From Actinacidiphila sp965342175 (lineage in GTDB: Bacteria > Actinomycetota > Actinomycetes > Streptomycetales > Streptomycetaceae): a DNA stretch of 64,000 nucleotides. The stretch lies in contig NZ_CBDRBL010000008.1 of assembly GCF_965342175.1 (NCBI RefSeq), positions 1 to 64,000 of the forward strand. Reading direction: 5' to 3'. Below are positions 23,290 through 31,944 of the stretch, in pieces. How positions within the stretch are numbered: position 1 is the stretch's first letter; each line of letters starts with the position of its first letter. The notes beneath the pieces were generated by a model, which was given only the letters and a program-made list of their open reading frames with translations, was not told where the DNA came from and made no database searches. Made by a program: the position numbers and the translations under genes.

Positions 23290-24651
23290 ATGGATAAGCA
23301 GCAGGAGTTCGTGCTCCGCACCCTCGAGGAGCGCGACATCCGCTTTGTGCGGCTGTGGTTCACCGACGTGCTGGGCTATCTCAAGTCCGTCGCCGTGGCG
23401 CCGGCCGAACTGGAGCAGGCGTTCGACGAGGGCATCGGCTTCGACGGGTCCGCGATCGAGGGCTTCGCGCGGGTGTACGAGTCGGACATGATCGCCAAGC
23501 CCGACCCCGGCACCTTCCAGATCCTGCCGTGGCGCGCGGAGGCCCCCGGCACCGCGCGGATGTTCTGCGACATCCTCATGCCGGACGGCTCCCCCTCCTA
23601 CGCCGACCCCCGCTTCGTCCTCAAGCGGTCCCTGGCCAAGGCCTCCGACCTCGGGTTCACCTTCTACACGCACCCGGAGATCGAGTTCTTCCTGCTGAAG
23701 ACGCTGCCTCTGGACGGCACCGTGCCGGTGCCCGCCGACAACTCCGGCTACTTCGACCACACCCCGCAGAACGTGGGCCAGGACTTCCGCCGCCAGGCCA
23801 TCACGATGCTGGAGTCGATGGGCATCTCCGTGGAGTTCTCCCACCACGAGGGTGCCCCCGGCCAGCAGGAGATCGACCTGCGCTACGCGGACGCGCTCTC
23901 CACCGCCGACAACATCATGACCTTCCGCCTGGTCATGAAGCAGGTCGCGCTGGAGCAGGGCGTGAACGCCACGTTCATGCCCAAGCCCTTCAGCCAGCAC
24001 CCCGGCTCCGGCATGCACACGCACCTGTCCCTCTTCGAGGGCGACCGCAACGCCTTCCACGAGTCCGGCGCCGAGTACCAGCTGTCGAAGGTCGGCCGCT
24101 CCTTCATCGCGGGCCTGCTCCGGCACGCGCACGAGATCTCCGCGGTCACCAACCAGTGGGTCAACTCGTACAAGCGCATCTGGGGCGGCGCCAACCGGAC
24201 CGCGGGGGCGGGCGGCGAGGCCCCCTCGTACATCTGCTGGGGCCACAACAACCGGTCCGCGCTCATCCGCGTCCCGATGTACAAGCCCGGCAAGACCGGC
24301 TCCACCCGCGTCGAGGTGCGCTCCCTCGACTCCGGCGCCAACCCCTACCTCTCCTACGCCGTCCTGCTGGCCGCGGGCCTCAAGGGCATCGAGGAGGGCT
24401 ACGAGCTTCCGCCCGGCGCCGACGACGACGTCTGGGCCCTCTCCGACGGCGAGCGCCGCGCCCTCGGCATCCAGCCCCTCCCGCAGAACCTCGGCGAGGC
24501 GATCTCGTACATGGAGCGCAGCGAGCTGGTCGCCGAGACCCTCGGGGAGCACGTCTTCGACTTCTTCCTGCGCAACAAGAAGCAGGAGTGGGAGGAGTAC
24601 CGGAGCGAGGTCACGGCGTTCGAGCTCCGCAAGAACCTCCCGAACCTGTAG
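23290..24651 (+). CDS. glnA2: Glutamine synthetase family protein, GlnA2 type
   Basis: A 453-residue member of the GSI fold: EIEFFLLKTL, GMHTHLSLFEGD (metal His), WGGANRTAGAGGEAPSYICW and VRSLDSGANPYLSYAVLLAA are active-site motifs. The glutamate-flap and adenylylation-loop region differs from true GlnA (EGYELPPGADDDVW instead of NLYDLPPEE). Streptomyces have several such paralogues; the S. coelicolor protein at the equivalent position, GlnA2, is reported as a gamma-glutamylpolyamine synthetase. Here it would glutamylate polyamines for use as nitrogen source; a plain glutamine synthetase role is less likely given glnII in the same window. ATG 23290 follows TTGGAG. Confidence 0.85.
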   Translation: MDKQQEFVLRTLEERDIRFVRLWFTDVLGYLKSVAVAPAELEQAFDEGIGFDGSAIEGFARVYESDMIAKPDPGTFQILPWRAEAPGTARMFCDILMPDGSPSYADPRFVLKRSLAKASDLGFTFYTHPEIEFFLLKTLPLDGTVPVPADNSGYFDHTPQNVGQDFRRQAITMLESMGISVEFSHHEGAPGQQEIDLRYADALSTADNIMTFRLVMKQVALEQGVNATFMPKPFSQHPGSGMHTHLSLFEGDRNAFHESGAEYQLSKVGRSFIAGLLRHAHEISAVTNQWVNSYKRIWGGANRTAGAGGEAPSYICWGHNNRSALIRVPMYKPGKTGSTRVEVRSLDSGANPYLSYAVLLAAGLKGIEEGYELPPGADDDVWALSDGERRALGIQPLPQNLGEAISYMERSELVAETLGEHVFDFFLRNKKQEWEEYRSEVTAFELRKNLPNL

Positions 24652-24682
24652 CCGCGGGCTCGGCAGGGGGTATCTGCGCCGA

Positions 24683-24729
24683 AGACGACGCCGGGCCGGC
24701 AGCGTGATGCTGCCGGCCCGGCGTCGTCT
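24683..24729. terminator. Strong hairpin after glnA2
   Basis: Perfect 21-bp arms (starting AGACGACGCCGGGCC) around the loop GTGAT, 31 bp past the glnA2 stop and 84 bp before the stop of the convergent CdtB-like gene, so it can serve both. Confidence 0.85.
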
Positions 24730-24813
24730 CATGTGTTCCGGGCCGTCCGGCGCCGAGTCCGTCGACGGGGCCGGCGTGTCCGTCCCCCGCACGTTCGGCG
24801 CCACCCGGTCACG

Positions 24814-27800
24814 TCACGGCTTGCCCTTCGGGTGGATGTACCAGCGGTCCCCGAGGAGGCCGGCCAGGACCGACCTGAGGGACACCTCGGTGTGATTCGC
24901 ATTGGGTACGAGGTAGGCGCGGTCGTCGGCGTCGGGGCCCGTCTGGTTGCTCAGCAGTTCTCCACCGTTGCTGTCGCGCTCTTCGAACCACTGCGCACCG
25001 CGATCGTTCGCACGGAACGGGCCTGTCGCGATGTTCGCGCCGTCCCGAGGTTCCTCATAGGAAACCGTGGATGTGACGTACTTCCCGTGCCAGACCAGGT
25101 AGACGAAGCCCTCCGGGGTGGGGATCGTGACGAACCGCTGGTTGGAGTCGTCGGTGTCCGGGTTCAGGAACAGCGGGAGGGGCTCCTCCTCCAGGTCGTC
25201 GACCGAGAGCGCCTGACCGGACGGCCCGGACTTGTCGCCCAGAACGACCTCGTTGACGGAGGCCGCCTCCTTGGCGTCCTGCAGGAACCAGCGCTGGGTG
25301 GGCGATTCGGGGTCCTCGTCCTGGGCGAAGAGCTGGCCACCGCTCTGCGGGGCCGTGAGGTACTGCTTGGTCTTGTAGTTCTCCAGGGTCCAGGTGCCGT
25401 CGCCCTCGTAGGTCGGTTTCCACAGCTGATCAAGCTCCGGTTCCTTCCACAGCACCAGCTTCGCGTCGCGGCGCCCGCCCTCCTGCCCGAGGTAGTAGTT
25501 GTAGTACTTGGGGTCCTTGGCAAGCAGGTTGTAGTAGCCGGGGTAGTCCGAGGATTTCCTGAGGTCGAACTTCAGATTCAGTTCCGGATTGTCGTAGTTG
25601 AACGGCACGTCGCCGATCACATTGCTGCCGGGAAGGGGAAGGCCGGCCACGTTGATCGTGTGGACACTTCGCACCTGAACGTTGGTCTGCGGGACGACGA
25701 CTTGCGGCATGCCCGGCAGCGGCGGCGGTGTGACCTGCTGCGGCAGGTTGGTGACACGGAACCAGACGGGAACGTGATCCGACGTGGTCACATCGTCGAA
25801 CAACCGACGCTCGCCGATCCAGAGTCTGTTGGGGAAGCTCCCGACGACCGGGTAGTCGAGGGCACTCGTCAAGGGATCCGCGCCGTGCCCGTAAGCGGGG
25901 TGCGTATTGCCCACGCGATAGATCCGGTAGTTCACCGGAGTGCCGGGAGGCGGCGTGATCGCCGGATTGAGGTCGTACGGGTCGCGGTTCCAGTCGCCCG
26001 CGGCCAGCCAGGGCCGAGGCCCACCGTTCGGACCCCGGGTCGCCATTCTGGCCCGGATCTGGTCCAGCAGGGCAGGGGCGTCCTGGCCTTGGTTGTCCGC
26101 CCGCGCGTGCACCGTGAAGTAGGCGGCACCGTCGACGGTGACACCGAGCGCCGGCCGGGAATAGCCTTCCTCCAGCACCGGATCCCATTCGCCCGGCTCG
26201 GTGACATGCAGGTCGTCCGGAGCCACGCGTGTGCGGCTGGCGATGGCCACGTTCACCCGGCCGGCGGGATCGGTGCGGTCCGTATGCAGCCAGTACAGCC
26301 AGCCGACACTGTTGGCACTGTCGACCCAGTACTCCCGGATCGCCGGATATGAACCGTCCTCACGTTGGTAGACGTGCTGCGCGATCTCTCTCTGGAACCT
26401 CAGGAACGGCCTGCTGCTCCCCGCGTCCGGGTTGCCGGCTTCCTGCAGGAGCACGATGGAAGCGTCGCCTGTGGCCAGCCAGTCGCGCACGTCCTCATAG
26501 TTGTTGTGGCGTTCCCCGGTGTCAGGGTTCACATAGGTCGCGCCCTGCATGTTCCAGTTGATCACATTGCGCTCGTTGAGCGTGCGGGGGTCGAGTTCAC
26601 CACCGGTGTCGCGCAGGAAGAGCGACTGCTGACTGCCCACGTCGGTGGTCGCGATTCCGCGGCCTATGTAGTCCAGGGTTTCGCGGCCGGTCCAGTCCGG
26701 GATTCCCTGGCCGCCCTGGCTCAGCGGTTGGAACCTCTCCGGGTCGTCGTCGTTCGAACCGAATTCGTAGACGGTTCCCGACTCGGAGCCGCTGCTGCCG
26801 TTCGAGTACGGCCCGTACGGCTCGAAAGACCCGCCAGGGGTGGTCTGCTTGATCAGCGTGTTGTTGTAGAAGACGTTCTGCGGGCCGGAGGAGCCGGACC
26901 ACTTGACCGCCTTGGGGCCGGCCGCCCACCAGATGGGGTACCAGGTCCCCTCGTCGATCTCGCCGCCTTCACCGCCGCAGTTCGTCTCACAGCTGGCGGA
27001 GCGGTGCTCGTAGGGGACCCTGACGGTGTTCTGCTCGAACAGGTTGTCGTGTTCCCAGCCGCCGTGCAGGTTCAGGTCGGAGTCGGTGTCGTTGCGGAAG
27101 GCGACGTTGCCGCTGGCCGACCACTGGAAGGTGAAGTGGCGCAGGTTGCGGCTGAGGTTGTAGGCCCACAGCGAGTTCCACACGCGGCTGCCGCGCAGAT
27201 AGCCGTTGCCGCCCTTGCCCTTGTTCCACGCCCCGTCGAAGCTGTTGCGCTCGATCTGGAGGTTGAGGGCGTTCTCCGTGACGATGGGGTGCGAGCCGGT
27301 CATGGTGGCCTTGAGCCCGCGCGCCCAGCTGTTGGCGGCCCACTTGTACACGATGCCGTGCATCGCGTACTCGGGAGCCACGTTGCCGTAGTTGTGGACG
27401 GCCTGGTCGGGGGTCAGCTGGTAGGTGCCGCCGCCCAGCTTGGGCAGGCCGTTCATGTCCTGGGTGAAGGCGAAGTTCTCGAACCCGACGCCTTCCACGA
27501 TCTTCAGGGGGGTGACCTTGCTGGCGTACGGCTTGTCGCCCAGCGCTTCGGAGCCGTCAGAGGTGGAGTCGACCGGCAGGTCCCACTCCAGCGGGCGGTC
27601 CAGTCTGATCGTCTTCGCATCGGCGTCGACGCTGGTGACCCGGAACATCTGCTGGCGCATGTGGAGGTCGTCCATCACGCTCTTGTCGGTGACGCCCTGC
27701 TGCTCGTAGAACTTGACGCTGTTGGCGGCGCCCACCCAGACGTAGCCGCCGGGCGTGAACTTCGACATGGTGGCAGTCGAGATGAGCTGGACGGTCGTGC

Positions 27801-28602
27801 TTCCGCGACGGGCGGAGTACCCGGGGTCCCCGGTCTTGGCGGCGAGCTTGATGCCGGAGGCCCAGTGCTGGTTGACCGAGCCTTCGAAGATGTCCTTGCG
27901 GTTGGCCGGGGCCGCCGCCCAGTCGTCCTTGTAGCGGTCGGCGATGTCCCGGGTCTGCACCCGGAACATGCCGCGCCCCGGCCACATCCAGCCGCCGGTG
28001 CCGACGTCGCTGCCGCTGCCGGCCTTCATGCTGTCCTGGTCCCAGCGGCCGTTGACCAGGGTGTCGTAGCGGGTGTCGACGTCGGGCCGGAACACCAGCT
28101 TCGTGCCGCCGTCGCCGGAACCCTGCCCGCGCACGATCAGGAAGCTGGCGTCGACGTAGATCTGACGGGACACATCGATGCGCCCCGCCGGCAACGAGAT
28201 GAGCGAGAGCCGCTCGTAGCTGGCCGACGGCGAGCACGCGCTCTTGATGTCGTCGATCGCCTTCTGCAGCCCGGCGGTGTCGTCGACGCCGTCGTCGGCG
28301 GTCACACCGTACGTGGAGGACAGTTTCTCCGGAGTGATACGGCAGGAGGCATCACCGTTCACCTCGTCGTCGCCGGGCAGCGGCGCGCCGTTCCGGTATC
28401 CCACGCGCGACCAGTTCGGCAGGTCGGGGGGCGAGGCGATGCGGTTGGCGTTGCTGAGATCCGGTCCGTCGGCTCCCGGACCGGCCGTCGCCGCGGCGGC
28501 TTTCGCCGGCACGGCCGCTGCCGCGCCGGAGGTGAACGCCGGCACTGCGGCGAGAAGGAGGAGGCCGGACAGCAGACCGGCCAAGGGTGGGAAACGTCTC
28601 AT
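24814..28602 (-). CDS. Secreted beta-helix / CdtB-like nuclease / lectin fusion protein
   Basis: A 1262-residue secreted protein. Signal peptide: residues 1-35 (LAGLLSGLLLLAAVPAFTSG). Residues ~100-660 resemble a pectate-lyase-superfamily right-handed beta-helix (YGVTADDGVDDTAGLQKAID, many Asn ladders). Residues ~675-950 read as a cytolethal distending toxin B nuclease: VINWNMQGAT, IVLLQEAG, RVNVAIASRTR, SRPALGVTVDGAAYFTVHAR, AAGDWNRDP, ALDYPVVG, TSDHVPVWF, keeping the Glu, both His and the Asp/Asn residues of the DNase-I-like site. Residues ~1000-1262 look like a ricin-type beta-trefoil. The ATG at 28602 is preferred (a second in-frame ATG is at 28623). A secreted DNase or phosphatase aimed at a glycan-bearing target is inferred. 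Confidence 0.8.
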   Translation of the reverse strand: MRRFPPLAGLLSGLLLLAAVPAFTSGAAAAVPAKAAAATAGPGADGPDLSNANRIASPPDLPNWSRVGYRNGAPLPGDDEVNGDASCRITPEKLSSTYGVTADDGVDDTAGLQKAIDDIKSACSPSASYERLSLISLPAGRIDVSRQIYVDASFLIVRGQGSGDGGTKLVFRPDVDTRYDTLVNGRWDQDSMKAGSGSDVGTGGWMWPGRGMFRVQTRDIADRYKDDWAAAPANRKDIFEGSVNQHWASGIKLAAKTGDPGYSARRGSTTVQLISTATMSKFTPGGYVWVGAANSVKFYEQQGVTDKSVMDDLHMRQQMFRVTSVDADAKTIRLDRPLEWDLPVDSTSDGSEALGDKPYASKVTPLKIVEGVGFENFAFTQDMNGLPKLGGGTYQLTPDQAVHNYGNVAPEYAMHGIVYKWAANSWARGLKATMTGSHPIVTENALNLQIERNSFDGAWNKGKGGNGYLRGSRVWNSLWAYNLSRNLRHFTFQWSASGNVAFRNDTDSDLNLHGGWEHDNLFEQNTVRVPYEHRSASCETNCGGEGGEIDEGTWYPIWWAAGPKAVKWSGSSGPQNVFYNNTLIKQTTPGGSFEPYGPYSNGSSGSESGTVYEFGSNDDDPERFQPLSQGGQGIPDWTGRETLDYIGRGIATTDVGSQQSLFLRDTGGELDPRTLNERNVINWNMQGATYVNPDTGERHNNYEDVRDWLATGDASIVLLQEAGNPDAGSSRPFLRFQREIAQHVYQREDGSYPAIREYWVDSANSVGWLYWLHTDRTDPAGRVNVAIASRTRVAPDDLHVTEPGEWDPVLEEGYSRPALGVTVDGAAYFTVHARADNQGQDAPALLDQIRARMATRGPNGGPRPWLAAGDWNRDPYDLNPAITPPPGTPVNYRIYRVGNTHPAYGHGADPLTSALDYPVVGSFPNRLWIGERRLFDDVTTSDHVPVWFRVTNLPQQVTPPPLPGMPQVVVPQTNVQVRSVHTINVAGLPLPGSNVIGDVPFNYDNPELNLKFDLRKSSDYPGYYNLLAKDPKYYNYYLGQEGGRRDAKLVLWKEPELDQLWKPTYEGDGTWTLENYKTKQYLTAPQSGGQLFAQDEDPESPTQRWFLQDAKEAASVNEVVLGDKSGPSGQALSVDDLEEEPLPLFLNPDTDDSNQRFVTIPTPEGFVYLVWHGKYVTSTVSYEEPRDGANIATGPFRANDRGAQWFEERDSNGGELLSNQTGPDADDRAYLVPNANHTEVSLRSVLAGLLGDRWYIHPKGKP

Positions 28603-28735
28603 GGGAGTTCTCTTCTGCGTCATCGTGTGGCATGCGTGGAGGGACGAGGCCGGTCAGGGCCGCCCCCGTGCGGCTGGTTCGGCGCCGCCCCGTCTCCCCG
28701 CGCCGTCGACGGCACGGGTGCGCCCGTGTACGGGA

Positions 28736-28776
28736 CCGGTCCTGACACCCAGGTCAGGGCTGGGTGTCAGGACCGG
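28736..28776. terminator. Hairpin between the lectin and CdtB-like genes
   Basis: Perfect 17-bp arms (CCGGTCCTGACACCCAG and complement), 7-nt loop. It separates the upstream propeller-lectin gene from the CdtB-like gene, both on the minus strand, so each needs its own promoter. The remaining part of the 28603-28964 gap shows no gene. Confidence 0.75.
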
Positions 28777-28964
28777 AGGATGCGTGGAGCAGCAGGGCGC
28801 GCCGAGTCGGCACGGGGCCGGGTGGACGCGGGGGCCGCGTCGGCACGCCGACCGCTGTGCCGGGACCGCCTTCTCATGTGCGGCCCGTACACGTACGGTC
28901 GGGACCGGGACGAGGTCCCTCTATCGGACCGTGCGGACCTGCTGCTCCGGGAGGGCGCCCGGTG

Positions 28965-30026
28965 TCACCACTGCGGGGCGGGAGGCGTGGGCTGGCCGCG
29001 GAAGTCGGCGGCCTGCTTCCACACCACTCCGCTCGTGCCGCCGCCCGCGCCGGTGAGGACGTTGTAGACGAGGGGACCGCTGCTCACGGCCAGCGGGGAG
29101 GTGTTGGTCCAGCCGTAGCTCGCGTCCTTGAAGCTGGCCACGACGTCCCCGTGCCGGTTGATCTCGTAGTTGCCGACGGTTCCGTCGAAGTCGCGGAAGG
29201 TGATCACGCCATAGCCGTTGTCGGTGAGGGCGACAGAGGGGGCGTACGTCGTGTACGGCCCGACCTTCTTCGGGTTCGTCCAGTTGGGGGTGCCGTACTG
29301 CTGCCGCGCCATGTAGATGTTGAAGTCGGTGCCCTCGAAGGCGAGGACCACCTGGTTCCAGGGGGCGGGGTCGTCACCGTCGTTCACCTGCGCGGCCAGG
29401 GACGGCGCGTCCTGGCTCCGGGCGTTCGGGACCTGCTGGGCGGTGTCGAACTTCGTGGTGGCGGCGTCGTAGTACATCGTCCAGATGCTGTCGTCGCTCT
29501 GGCTGTTCCAGGCGAGCATGAAGGAGTTGCCGGGAAGTGCGGCGGCCGCCACGGGCTGGTTGGTGTTGGTGCGGGCGTTGTTGGGGACCTGCGTCGCGTT
29601 GGGCAGGGTCCCCGGCAGCTGGTAGGACGTGGTGAGCTGGATGCGGTGCTGGTATATGTGGCCGTCCTTGCCGGTGTGGAAGATCCGGAAGTTGCCACGG
29701 CCGCCGTCGTCGGTCCAGATCACCATCGGGGCGGCGAGCGTCTGTGCGTGATCGGTCGACCCGGCCGTCGCCGGCAACGGGTAGGCGGGTCCGTTGTTCA
29801 GCGAGATCCAGATGTTGTCGTTGTCGGCGCCGCGCCACGCGTGCAGGATGTTGCTGCGGCTGTCACGCGCTTCCCCCTCGGTGCTGCTGCTCTGGATCTG
29901 GCCGCCCGAGTACGTCGTCGGGTGCCATCCGTCGCCCGCACCAGGCAGGTCGGCGAAAGCCGGTCCCGCCGTGACGACGACCGCGGCAGCGGCAGCCAGG
30001 AGAGCCGGGGCCGCCAGCTTGGACAT
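28965..30026 (-). CDS. Secreted beta-propeller lectin-like protein
   Basis: A 353-residue secreted protein: signal peptide APALLAAAAAVVVTAGPAFA (cleavage near residue 25), then about six to seven repeated units of ~45 residues with related W/Y-rich cores (NILHAWRGADNDNIWISLNN, FRIFHTGKDGHIYQHRIQ, FMLAWNSQSDDSIWTMYYD, VVLAFEGTDFNIYMARQQYG). This pattern fits a propeller of the PLL/fucose-lectin or sialidase-repeat kind without an evident catalytic site, so carbohydrate binding is inferred. AGAAGG lies 6 nt before the ATG at 30026. It lies directly upstream of the CdtB-like gene on the same strand. Confidence 0.7.
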   Translation of the reverse strand: MSKLAAPALLAAAAAVVVTAGPAFADLPGAGDGWHPTTYSGGQIQSSSTEGEARDSRSNILHAWRGADNDNIWISLNNGPAYPLPATAGSTDHAQTLAAPMVIWTDDGGRGNFRIFHTGKDGHIYQHRIQLTTSYQLPGTLPNATQVPNNARTNTNQPVAAAALPGNSFMLAWNSQSDDSIWTMYYDAATTKFDTAQQVPNARSQDAPSLAAQVNDGDDPAPWNQVVLAFEGTDFNIYMARQQYGTPNWTNPKKVGPYTTYAPSVALTDNGYGVITFRDFDGTVGNYEINRHGDVVASFKDASYGWTNTSPLAVSSGPLVYNVLTGAGGGTSGVVWKQAADFRGQPTPPAPQW

Positions 30027-30156
30027 TTTCGACCTTCTGAACACTTTTTCTCCGCGTCTCAAGGGTGATCTTGTGCGCACACCGATGTAAGTGGCCGGTC
30101 GGCTTGCGTTTCGCGTGGATCGACCCGTAACGCCGTGGGTGTGCCGGTTCAGCGTA

Positions 30157-30185
30157 CATTAATTGCTTGTGCAAGCAAATTAATG
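30157..30185. promoter_or_regulatory. MarR-type operator upstream of the decarboxylase gene
   Basis: A/T-rich inverted repeat CATTAATTGCTTG-TG-CAAGCAAATTAATG (one extra A on the right); the core TTGCTTG-TG-CAAGCAA is perfect. It lies 170 bp upstream of the decarboxylase and 130 bp upstream of the divergent lectin gene, so it could govern either. Form and base content are typical of MarR/HxlR sites; no such regulator is in the window. Confidence 0.6.
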
Positions 30186-30288
30186 CACCCTGCTCGCGGC
30201 CGGGTGCATCGGGAAGCGTCGACGGAAGGCCGCTGACGGCTCGGTCCGTCCGGCTCGGCGGCGGGGTGACGCGGGTCACATCCATCCG

Positions 30289-30315
30289 TGTCACAGGGCG
30301 TCGGGCCATCTCGTC
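30289..30315 (+). promoter_or_regulatory. ECF41-dependent promoter
   Basis: TGTCACA (30289-30295), 16 bp, then CGTC (30312-30315). This is an exact match, including spacing, to the published ECF41 promoter consensus. It lies 40 bp upstream of the carboxymuconolactone-decarboxylase start, and the ECF41 sigma gene follows that gene, which is the standard ECF41 layout. Confidence 0.85.
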
Positions 30316-30355
30316 CCAGGGGGTGTCACCACGGACGACCGCAGAGGAGCACATC

Positions 30356-30829
30356 ATGGACGCGCGACTGGACTACTTCGCCAGCCCGACCGCCGGCAAG
30401 GTCCTGAAGCACTTCATGTCGGCGGGCAGGGCCCTCAAGGACTCGCCGCTGCCGGCCGCGACACAGGAGCTGGTGGCGCTGCGCGTGAGCCAGATCAACG
30501 GCTGCGCCGTCTGCATCGACATGCACGCCAAGGAGGCCGCTGCTGCCGGCGAGACCCCGGTGCGGCTGAACCTGGTCGCGGCGTGGAGGGAGGCCACGGT
30601 CTTCACCGAGGCCGAACGCGCCGCGCTGGAACTGGCGGAGGAGGGGACCCGGGTCGCGGATGCGGCCACGGGCGTCAGTGACGAGGTGTGGGCGCGCGCC
30701 GCCCGGCACTACGACGAGGAGCAACTGGCCACCCTGGTGGTCCTGGTCTCCATGTTGAACGCGGTGAACCGGCTGAACATCATCGCGCAGCAGCCCGCCG
30801 GCTCCTATGAGCCCGGCCGGTTCCACTGA
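30356..30829 (+). CDS. Carboxymuconolactone decarboxylase / AhpD-family protein
   Basis: A 157-residue AhpD-fold protein. The CAVCIDMHAKEA motif gives the redox pair Cys-x2-Cys and the downstream His of alkylhydroperoxidase-like members, within the helical core LVALRVSQINGCAVCIDMHA. It would reduce peroxides or act on an unknown small molecule in the cytoplasm. The start at 30356 (MDARLDYFASPTAG) follows GAGGAG; the frame is open further upstream but would include the promoter. It is the usual target of ECF41 sigma factors, and the sigma gene is 149 bp downstream. Confidence 0.9.
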   Translation: MDARLDYFASPTAGKVLKHFMSAGRALKDSPLPAATQELVALRVSQINGCAVCIDMHAKEAAAAGETPVRLNLVAAWREATVFTEAERAALELAEEGTRVADAATGVSDEVWARAARHYDEEQLATLVVLVSMLNAVNRLNIIAQQPAGSYEPGRFH

Positions 30830-30890
30830 ACGGCGGCGACCGGGCCCGGGGTCCGGCTGCGGGTTCCGGGCCCCGGCCGGCGGCGTTAGC

Positions 30891-30917
30891 GTGACCACCG
30901 GTGGTCCGGGTGGTCAC
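30891..30917. promoter_or_regulatory. Nested inverted repeats before the ECF41 sigma gene
   Basis: GTGACCAC...GTGGTCAC (8-bp arms) contains the smaller palindrome ACCACCGGTGGT. It lies 61 bp past the decarboxylase stop and 62 bp before the sigma start, so it may be an attenuating hairpin or a regulator site. Confidence 0.45.
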
Positions 30918-30978
30918 GGACGAGATCAACACCGGTGGGCGCGGCCGGGTGCGAAGGCACAAGGGGAGGGGATTCGCC

Positions 30979-31902
30979 GTGGACAAGGTCGAGGAGTTCG
31001 AGGAGCTGCGCCCGCTGCTGTTCTCGATCGCCTACCGGATTCTGGGCAGCGTGGCGGAGGCCGAGGACGCGGTCCAGGAGACGTGGCTGCGCTTCGACGC
31101 CTCGGCGACCCGGGTCGCGTCGGTCAAGGCGTTTCTGTCGGCCACGGTGACGCGGTTCTCGATCGACGTGCTGCGCTCCGCGCGGGTGAGGCGGGAGGAG
31201 TACGTGGGCCCGTGGTTCCCCGAGCCGCTGCTCAGCGATCCGTATCAGGATCCGGCGCGTGCGGCGGAGCTGGCCGACTCGGTGTCGATGGCGGCCCTGC
31301 TGCTCCTGGAGCGGCTCAGCCCGTTGGAGCGGTCGGTGTTCGTGCTGCGCGAGGTGTTCGGCTTCGGGTTCGACGAGGTCGCCGCGGCGGTGGGGCGTTC
31401 GGAGTCGGCGTGCCGGCAGCTGCTGGTACGGGCACGACGGCACATGCAGGCCGGGCGGCCACGGTTCGCGGCGGACCGTCAGGAGCGGCAGGAGATGGCG
31501 ACGCGGTTCTTCGACGCGCTGAAGGACGGTGACATGGGCGGGCTGCGGGATCTGCTGGCCGCCGACGTCCAGTTGGTCGGGGACGGCGGCGGCAATGCCC
31601 CGCAGCTCGCCAACACCGTCAGCGGCCCCGAGAACGTGGCCAGGCTGCTCGCCTCCGTCTTCCCCGCGATGGCCCAGGTCGACGTGACGTTCGAGCGGCA
31701 CGAGATCAACGGGCAGCCCGGCGCGATCTTCCGGGACCGGGACGGCAAGGTGCTCCACACCGTGGCCCTCGAGGTGCTCGACGGGCAGATCCAGACCATC
31801 CGCTCGGTGATCAATCCCGACAAGCTCGGCCACCTCGGTCCTGTCGCCGACGTCTGGGCCGTCGACCGCGAGGTGAGGCGGGCGCGCGGGCGGATGAGGT
31901 GA
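30979..31902 (+). CDS. sigJ: ECF41-type sigma factor with SnoaL-like C-terminal domain
   Basis: A 307-residue ECF sigma. Region 2 (LLFSIAYRILGSVAEAEDAV, then QETWLRFD) and region 4 (VFVLREVFGFGFDEVAAAVG, then SACRQLLVRARRHM) are followed by a ~110-residue SnoaL-like domain (FFDALKDGDMGGLRDLLAAD, FRDRDGKVLHTVALEVLDGQ, QTIRSVINPDKLGHLG). In the ECF41 group this domain replaces a membrane anti-sigma and tunes activity from within. Start GTG 30979 follows GGGGAGGGG. The context (decarboxylase upstream with a consensus promoter) fits the group. The symbol follows common Streptomyces usage. Confidence 0.92.
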   Translation: MDKVEEFEELRPLLFSIAYRILGSVAEAEDAVQETWLRFDASATRVASVKAFLSATVTRFSIDVLRSARVRREEYVGPWFPEPLLSDPYQDPARAAELADSVSMAALLLLERLSPLERSVFVLREVFGFGFDEVAAAVGRSESACRQLLVRARRHMQAGRPRFAADRQERQEMATRFFDALKDGDMGGLRDLLAADVQLVGDGGGNAPQLANTVSGPENVARLLASVFPAMAQVDVTFERHEINGQPGAIFRDRDGKVLHTVALEVLDGQIQTIRSVINPDKLGHLGPVADVWAVDREVRRARGRMR

Positions 31903-31905
31903 CCT

Positions 31906-31930
31906 CGCCGGCGCCCCAGGGGCGCCGGCG
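31906..31930. terminator. Hairpin between sigJ and the SPFH gene
   Basis: Perfect 12-bp arms (CGCCGGCGCCCC and complement) around a single A, in the 42-bp gap between two convergent genes. Confidence 0.75.
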
Positions 31931-31944
31931 GTCGGCGTGGGTGC

